Notes under the pieces: model-generated
Told to the model about the DNA's origin: nothing
Database searches by the model: none
Seen by the model: only the letters and a program-made list of their open reading frames with translations
NCBI RefSeq assembly: GCF_019112545.1
Contig: NW_025064882.1
Coordinates: 1,192,928-1,256,927 of the forward strand
Direction of reading: 5' to 3'
Origin: Guyanagaster necrorhizus
Taxonomy: Eukaryota > Basidiomycota > Agaricomycetes > Agaricales > Physalacriaceae
DNA length: 64,000 nt
Position numbers and translations under genes: made by a program
Part shown: positions 57,240-64,000 of the stretch, in pieces
How the letters are laid out: every line of letters starts with the position of its first letter
How positions within the stretch are numbered: the stretch's first letter is position 1

Positions 57240-58830
57240 CTACTACCTCTGCTAGTGTCTTCTTCCCCACGTTCTTCTTGATCTTCCACGCAGCAAAAGT
57301 ATGCCCTTGCTGGAATATTTCCTCCAGTTCCTCAAGTGTTTGTCCAACAGTTTCAGGTTATATGAAGAACGTATGAAGGAATTGAGTGTTTGGAAGACGA
57401 AGTACATCTTCCTCGCAACGGTGTTGAATCTGGCGGAACCCCCACACCAGAGTGAAATTAAACATCTAGCTTGTGGCGGTGGTGAGGAATACAACCTGGA
57501 CACAGACCTTGAGAAGAAACTTGAAAGTGCACGAGGGGACATAGGCGAAGAGAAGGATACGAATTATACTACTCAGCCAGAAATTGCCACGAAACGTGGC
57601 CCATCGTTATAGCGAGACCGCAAACAAATAACTAAGAATACATGATAACCCCATAGGTTATGGAGGTATCGTGTTCGATGATCAAAATTCCTTGAATGCC
57701 ATGAGGTTAATCGGGGACCGTATGGACTCACGTTCACCATCAACTACACCCCAGCGTCCGTAAGGCGCCACCAAAGAAGTCCATTAGGAACGTCCCGACC
57801 AAAAGCATAGGTCGACGTCCCCAGTTGTCAATGTATATGATGCAGGAGTTATGAAAGCCGGGTTTAAAACGTACTATGTACAGACTAAAGGAATGAGTTT
57901 GGCGTAGTCGACAAGAAAGCAGTACACCTACCGCGGATATGAAGTTCCCTCGAGGACCAGGAATATCCGTGCCTTGAAAAACGTAGACAATGTAGTACAA
58001 TCTATCGACGATGCAGAACCTACATGATAGGACAAGTATTCCAGTCAGCTGTGACCATATCTGGAGTGCCATACCGAGTGCAACGCGACAAGAAATGTCA
58101 GGTTTCAAGAGATCATAATTTAGTACCCTCAGTTCGATCAAAGAGGACTCGGACTTATTGCTTGCTGCTTCGTACAAGCTCGTTTCTGATATCACCGTCG
58201 CCGTGTAAATCTGCTAGAACCTGAAGTTCATCTTCCCTGAAAACACAGTAAATGCGCTACCAGGTTCATGAAACCTCGCCACCTTCTGTGACCAAATAGC
58301 CATCGAGGGACCTCCATACGTACATTGAAGACAATGACAGGAATCAGTTGCAGACCCCATGGAATACGGAAAGAAGCAATTGGGGTGTTGTTGCAGATAG
58401 ACAAAACGGTCCCGGATACAAGGCTCGGTCATTTCCGGGGTCATTTCCGGTTGATAGATTGGAAACGATGGCACTGACTATGTATACCAACGAAATACCA
58501 GATAATAGCTAGTTATTTGTACTGTACACCACGGCCGTTTCTACAGCGGACCATGCCGTGTAATATGATGATGACGACGACGCGTCCGGCAACAAGCATT
58601 CTTCTATTCTGCTGGTAGCATCAAAGAGGTGAACCGTAGATGGACTTAGATACAGACAACAGAAGCACAATGCAGAGCAGAGCGAATAATCTGGCATACT
58701 AAACCTGCTAAAATGATGGTGTTCTTGCGACCATAGCGGTCGGCCATCTGGGTTACCAAAGTGAGCACTGAGCGAGCCTCAGAGAGAGCCGTCAGACATA
58801 GCGGTTACAATCATATCATAGCTCCTCGAG
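57240..58830 (-). pseudogene. Decayed MFS sugar transporter
   Basis: Read on the minus strand, fragments follow the order of a fungal hexose-transporter-type MFS protein but in changing frames: MADRYGRKNTIILAGL, PIYQPEMTPEMTEP, RIPWGLQLIPVIVLN, EDELQVLADLHGDGDI, RVALGMALQIWSQLTGI, YYIVYVFQGTDIPG, IYIDNWGRRPMLLVGT, and at the end PETVGQTLEELEEIFQQGHT with FAAWKIKKNVGKKTLAEV. A stop directly precedes the PETVGQT motif, and several conserved helices are missing or out of frame. Intact relatives carry about 12 membrane helices. Splicing cannot rescue all breaks, so I call it a pseudogene; end points are approximate. Confidence 0.7.
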
Positions 58831-61800
58831 CATTAAATCCAGGCTATTTACGATAATCGGCTTTGAGCTTATGGTTTTGTAATTATTATAACAGACGACC
58901 TACATGAGAAAAAGTGTACCACTCGTTCTATAAAACGAAGATCAGTTGCTAGCAGTATCCTAGAATGTTGCATCTCTTTCACACAGACTCCTGAGCACCC
59001 TAGACATGGATGAAATGTCTAAACAAAAGAGATCTCCACAGATATACGAAAATGAACCTAAGATATCCTGTGATTCATGGAGTCAAAAACAAGCCCTTCA
59101 ATGCAGGCGGTTGGATGCAATCCGAGAAACAACGAAACAATAATTATTGGCCAAGAATCTTACTGAGGAGAATTTTCACATAATCACGTTTGGGAGAATA
59201 CCATGAGAAGCGCACTCCTTGTCCTATCGGATGTAATTCTGAACGGCTTGCGGATAACAGTATGGTTCTTGCCGTGGATGAGTCCTACATTCAACTTGCT
59301 GAACGACATCAATGATCAACCATGAGGGTTGCACGAGACTATGCATCGGACCGGTGGTCCGTGCCATAAAATTTTGTGCCTGAATACAACTCTCCGATGA
59401 GCTTCTCGTCCTATTATCTCCCTACTCAACCCATTCAGTGACGGCAGTAAAGACTGCCCCTCATCTAGAAATTGACATATCGTCAACTTGCAAAATTACA
59501 TAGCTATGGCGATTAAAATATGCTGAACAACTTATGCGGATCTTTCTCATTACCGGACAAGATTTCGGGTTTTCTTTCTTACAGCTTGAGAGCGCAACAC
59601 CGTGAATGCATACCCTATAATAATATCGCCAGGTAGCTGTGTTATGTATGGCTCTCAGTCAATGACGGATATTCCTAATTGACGTACTTGAAATCTTGGA
59701 TACTTGTCCAAGGAGGTATATGTTGCTGCTATCAAACTTGGCTCTATGGCGCCCTGGAATTGACTAGAAATATCAGAGCTTCTCCAGCCTGAGCACTATG
59801 GGCCTTTCGCTGTTTTCTTGCTCAAGCTGTCGCTTCCAACATTTCTGAATTGGACACGTTGGGACATCAGGATGTCCGTCGTCCAAGGTCTTGTGCAAAG
59901 TTTGAATTCAATACTTGCTGATAGGATTACACACGACATATAACGACTTGTGGATCCGTGCTTACGAGCATTGGCATATATGCATGATGACGTCTTTCTA
60001 TCACCGGCTAGCCCATGAACGTTTCTCGCTTCCGCTGACCGCTTTCAGGCTCGCGAGTTGTCCGATAGCCAAGGTTTGCGTGGCTTCTCTTAAGGAAGCA
60101 AATGGATAATCGTATGGGCCGACCATCTCTACGCTATGCCAAAGTTTTATGGTCCTATTATTGACGATGAGTTCGGATGGAGGTATCAGCATTTTTCCCG
60201 TCACCCTTAGGCTCTTGTTCTTTTCTTACCTTATGCTGCGGTCAGAAGATACAGAATTGGATCGGATAATGCTTGATCCCCAAATTATCTTGTAGGCCTG
60301 GTATCTACTGGACTGGACGCTGAAACATGCACCACAATCCGGCCTTCCGAATCATCCCTCATCAAAATACGCTGCCTCGTCACGCTCGTTCGATTTTGGA
60401 TGTCTTTGACCGTTCCAGTCTTTCCTTACCCCAACCTATAATACATCTTGGATAATCCTCTGGCATGTCCCAGGGGGTCTGAAACTAAGAACTTCTGCCG
60501 ATAGATTCTTTGTCCATACCTTCCGGCTGATTTGATCCTCCAGACTTTGAGCTGTGCATGTCTTTATATCATATCGAACACAACAGAAAGTACATGATCA
60601 CCAAGACGCATACAAGACGTCCTTCGAAAGTCACTTGATTGACCTGGACTGGTCATTGTTGAGTTTTTCTTGCGTGCTATGATCAGGGGATATAGTGCTT
60701 CTGCTGCGGCTATGTTCGTCCCAAGTACAGGCATACTAGGATTTGATAGGCAGGAAATACGGCGGTTCTAAATCATCTCTTGGTTGTCTGGATACTGGAT
60801 GGACTATCGAGAACGCCGTGATGACGGATAGTCTCCAGGCCATGGTCAGAGGGCCGATTAAATGTCCGAAGAAAAGTAGCAATCGTCGGAACCCGCGTTA
60901 CGTTCAGCAGGCTCGCATGGCGTTCAATCAAAGGGTACTGAGCTGCCAATCTTCAAGATGAGAACAGATAAGTTACCATATTCCAACATTACAGCTCCTA
61001 CACCATTGCTATCATGTCCTCAAACTAAGTTTCGTTCCGCTCCATTAGCTAGAAGATCCATCACCGAGAAATCCGGACCAAGTATGCGATGCGCACGATA
61101 GTCCCCACATCGTACCGTCCCTGGGTACCACAAGGTACGGCCATTGCAACTAATTGTTACTGCCTAGCACTTGAGGTACTCTGGTTAATTGATTTCGAGG
61201 GTGCCGCATACCTTTTCGTAAAGATCAACGTGCCAGCGTGGATGAAAACCTGGTTATCGCAGTGGGACGGGAGTAAATACGTTATTTGATATTTCCTGCG
61301 GCGGTCTCGGGCGGAGGTTAGAAGCGATGACCCCACAGGAACATCCTCCTTGAAACCGCCGCATTGTGAGGCGGGTAGTAGACATCAGGGCCTACTAGAG
61401 TCTAACAATGAAGTATGTGGAGCCCCATGCAGTGATGACCGTTCACCATAACGAGGCCCGGTTTGACCGACGAAACATATCGGAGATAGCTTACATGTAT
61501 GTGATGCGGTCGCCATCAAACACAGAGAAGCATCAGTGAAGTCGACAGTCGATCTTTCGATCGCCACGTCGGAGCAATAGACGGGAACAGTGCGGATTGC
61601 TGGCTCATGCGAGTCACCATTTCCAAGTTGAACACCGGACCCCTTTGATGTTTCATCTGAACGCTACTAACTGTTGGGAGTTTGACGATCTGTGAGGCTG
61701 TAAAAGGATGTGCTGGTTGCTGGTGACTAGTGATTGCTTTTCAACTGATCAAAGTCCCTTCGAGATTAGTGCCATCATGGAATTCGAAGTAGCTCGAATC

Positions 61801-62817
61801 CATTCCACTTTAACCGTGAGCAGCCCCCCCGGACGGAATTCGCGATTCCTGATTTCGAATTTCGCAATAAACGTTCGATGCCAGCTTTGTCTGCAGATCT
61901 CGGGTAGAACACGCTTCTACCGCAAGTGCTCCGAGCTTCAAGTTACGAGAGGTGACAATCGAGGGCGATCATGTTGCCTCTCGAAAATCATTGACACAGG
62001 AAAGAAATAAATTCTTGAGCGGAGCAAATAGCCAATACAAAAGCTGGGATCTGGGATCAATCAGAGCTGGGCCTGCTCCAAAGAATGGAGCTCTTCGTGA
62101 ATCCAGGTCTGTCGGCACACGCCGCTGACCGTTCCCTTAGCAGTTCCTCTGCGCTTAGCGCTGGCAGATAGAAGTACTTTCATCATATGGTTTCCAGCTA
62201 CATCAGATGGCTTTGTGTATTCCCTTTCCCAAGCTCACGGGAATCGGAATGCGATTTCGAGAAATCTTCCTGCTCCGGGACGAGTAGTAGTAATGGACTA
62301 TGGTCCTGGGAGTACACGCTCGGACCTTGCTTGTGGCATCATGAATGAGGCTTTCTGATCTCGACCACTTTGCATGTAACGTATAGCACATCCCTGACGC
62401 GGCACCGAGGTGGCCAGCACAACATGACGGATTCTTCGCAGAGCCAACCCTTATGGCCCTTGTTGAATTGAAACGCCGTATGTGGAGGGATAAATGAACG
62501 CAAAATTGGCAGGGTGGTTCCTAACTGAAATGATGGGCTAGCTGGGTCTGTGACAAGCGGACGAAAACATGGCTGTAAGGGTGACCGAGGGTCCTCCATC
62601 AGGGAGCGGGAGAAGCGCCGTTACTTTTAGCAGGCGCCTAAGATTGGCCCAATCAGTTTCGTCGAGTAAGCGCCGGAAGATGAACAGCATGTGTAACTTG
62701 ACTTGTCACATCCTTGGGATGCAGCTAACGATTCAAGTGAAGTACAGGTTTGCGGTTTGAGGAAGTGGGCCTTTCAGTCACTTGATATACATGATGGACC
62801 TTTACACAATTCCTAGC
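58831..62817. other. Gene-poor stretch of about 4 kb
   Basis: Every reading frame here is short (up to ~100 codons), and none shows a family motif, plausible splice chain or codon pattern like the neighbouring genes. No terminal repeats, tandem arrays, tRNAs or transposase/reverse-transcriptase motifs were seen. It directly follows a pseudogene, so very old decayed genes or transposon remains are likely. Confidence 0.5.
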
Positions 62818-63342
62818 TCAAGCAGCCTCAAGCTCAGCGAGGAATTTATTCGAGGTCTCGTCACCAGTCTTCTTGAGAACCTGGAGTGACATATTAGTAA
62901 ATGAAACAGCCGCATGTCAGCTCGAGGCAACGCACCTCAATCAATTTCTCGACGTATTTGGACTGAGCTTCCTCTTTCGAAGTACCCTTAACTTTGTTCC
63001 AAGCATCCCTAAAAAACGATGTATGAGAATTCGAAGCGTAAGAAGTCAGAGACACACCATTTGGCTTTGCCCACAAAGTCGAGAAGACCTGGACGTTCTG
63101 TATTAACATCGCCGATGGTTCCTTTGATTTCGTTAGAAACAGACCAATAGAATGATGTATCACTGCAGACCTTGCTTGTAATAAGAGTAGAACTGTAAAT
63201 CACGGCAATTAGATCAAAGATAGAAGCAATAGGAGTTCGTTCGGCTTACATAGAGTTGGTCGTCCTGGGTAGGCTTGACGGGGCCGTCCTTGGGAAGACT
63301 CTGGACGATCTCTACAGCCTTCTTGAACTGGGATTCAGACAT
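62818..63342 (-). CDS. ACB1: Acyl-CoA-binding protein
   Basis: Five exons, 63250-63342, 63171-63192, 63058-63121, 62936-63008 and 62818-62880, give 104 aa, the usual size. Family residues are intact: [58 protein letters not shown] and [15 protein letters not shown]. The protein binds medium- and long-chain acyl-CoA esters in the cytosol and supplies them to lipid synthesis. Exon 2 has only 22 nt and encodes the ligand-contacting YYKQ segment. It is divergent from the next gene across 468 bp. Confidence 0.95.
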
Positions 63343-63810
63343 GGTGGTTCGAGTACAAGGGGCTCGGAGTGAACGACAGGGTAGTTAAGGATGTCGGCAC
63401 TCGGCACCCGGTTCCGTCGTTATCGATCGACGGGAAAATCCCTGGTAGAGCTCAGCAGGCAAAAGGGATGACTCTGATAATCATGATTATCCATCCGAAA
63501 GTCTCTTTCGAACGTGTGAGGCGCATTCCAACTGCGCATCGTGGATACTTCAATCAAGGTACTACTCATAATAATGAATTTCTGTACTTACCGGACCGCA
63601 ATAAAGAATCAAATTTCTTCCTCGATAGGTGTAAGCAGTTTGGCGTCACCGTTCGAAAATGGCTATGTCACAATATGTCACGTACTGTGACTCTGGCACA
63701 TGGGCACAGCCACAGCCAATCTTATTGCTTTGTTGCGACTTTGCTGTCAACGCTCCGTAACGCTTCCTGTACACAACTCCCCGCGTCGACGACGGCGACT
63801 TGACGACAGA
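63343..63810. promoter_or_regulatory. Divergent promoter region of ACB1 and the gene at 63811
   Basis: These 468 bases lie between two opposing start codons. A 144-codon frame on the plus strand (63369-63803) crosses them but shows no family similarity. No clear regulatory motif. Confidence 0.45.
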
Positions 63811-64000
63811 ATGTCTGCACCTGCTGCGGCTCCTTCAGCGCAGGAGGTTCAACGAAAGCTCTCTGTCCACTCTGCTGCCAAAAGTCCTAAAGTAGGTCTG
63901 CGATCTGCATTTGTGTGGGCAACGTATTAACTGCTCGACAGCCCCAAAGCATTTCGGTTGCCGCTGTCTCTGGAACAGATTCGGATTCGGATTCCATTTT
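63811..64000 (+). CDS. Unknown gene, 5' part only
   Basis: Exon 63811-63891 begins MSAPAAAPSAQEVQRKLSVH and ends at a GTAGGT donor; a 50-nt intron leads to a second exon at 63942 reading PQSISVAAVSGTDSDSDSI to the window edge. Ala/Ser-rich, no domain yet visible. The ATG follows a clean divergent promoter and the splice is in phase, so a real gene is likely. Confidence 0.6.

Noticed and set aside
61340..62010. Short frames in the gene-poor stretch as a transposase remnant
   Set aside because: No catalytic motif, terminal repeat or target-site duplication could be found by eye.
63369..63803. 144-codon frame in the ACB1 divergent promoter
   Set aside because: No similarity, no coding bias that I can see, and it fills the shared promoter completely.

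Overview
The window is nuclear DNA of a filamentous basidiomycete, most likely an Agaricomycete. Genes are packed on both strands and cut by many short spliceosomal introns (usually 45-60 nt, about 140 inferred here). The gene set is eukaryotic housekeeping, and several families have a basidiomycete look (degenerate F-box gene, secreted GPI protein, kelch-TM protein). There are no operons, ribosome binding sites, CRISPR arrays or intact transposons. Splice structures were worked out by hand from GT(GC)-AG signals, reading-frame phase and recalled family consensus; for most genes the summed exon lengths are divisible by three.

Layout. 1-5.9 kb: 3' part of a NOM1/Sgd1 nucleolar protein, the EFM4 methyltransferase, PAM18 of the mitochondrial import motor and a UPF1-like SF1 helicase. 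6-7.3 kb: F-box pseudogene. 7.6-11.5 kb: RAD2/XPG repair nuclease. 11.6 kb: initiator tRNA-Met. 12.1-18.6 kb: complex I NDUFB8, a SAM methyltransferase, an EBP1/PA2G4 homologue, the KEOPS subunit PCC1 and a GPI-anchored secreted protein. 18.8-23.3 kb: a 22-exon citrate synthase and ERG24. 23.5-26.1 kb: two conserved unknowns. 26.6-30.3 kb: PP2A catalytic subunit head-to-head with CCT5. 30.6-35.8 kb: SUN-domain protein and FG nucleoporin NUP57. 36-41.8 kb: ENV7/STK16 kinase, a basic low-complexity protein, VPS51 and a C2H2 nucleolar-like protein. 41.9-50.7 kb: mitochondrial RNB exoribonuclease, ERG11 (CYP51), PWP1 and a DnaJ protein. 52.8-56 kb: kelch-TM protein. 57.2-58.8 kb: decayed MFS sugar transporter. 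58.8-62.8 kb: a 4-kb stretch with no recognisable gene. 62.8-64 kb: acyl-CoA-binding protein and the start of an unknown gene.

How the genes relate. There is no single pathway cluster. Two consecutive-pathway sterol enzymes (ERG11 and ERG24) lie 22 kb apart. Two nuclear-envelope genes (SUN, NUP57) are neighbours. Several divergent pairs share very short intergenic promoters (96-280 bp).

The most unusual signals are in gene structure rather than a new pathway. The citrate synthase contains exons of 13, 21, 14, 13, 23 and apparently only 3 nt. The PP2A gene has its stop codon alone in the last exon, behind a stop-free intron of 17 codons. Four clear and one doubtful GC-AG introns occur in five genes.
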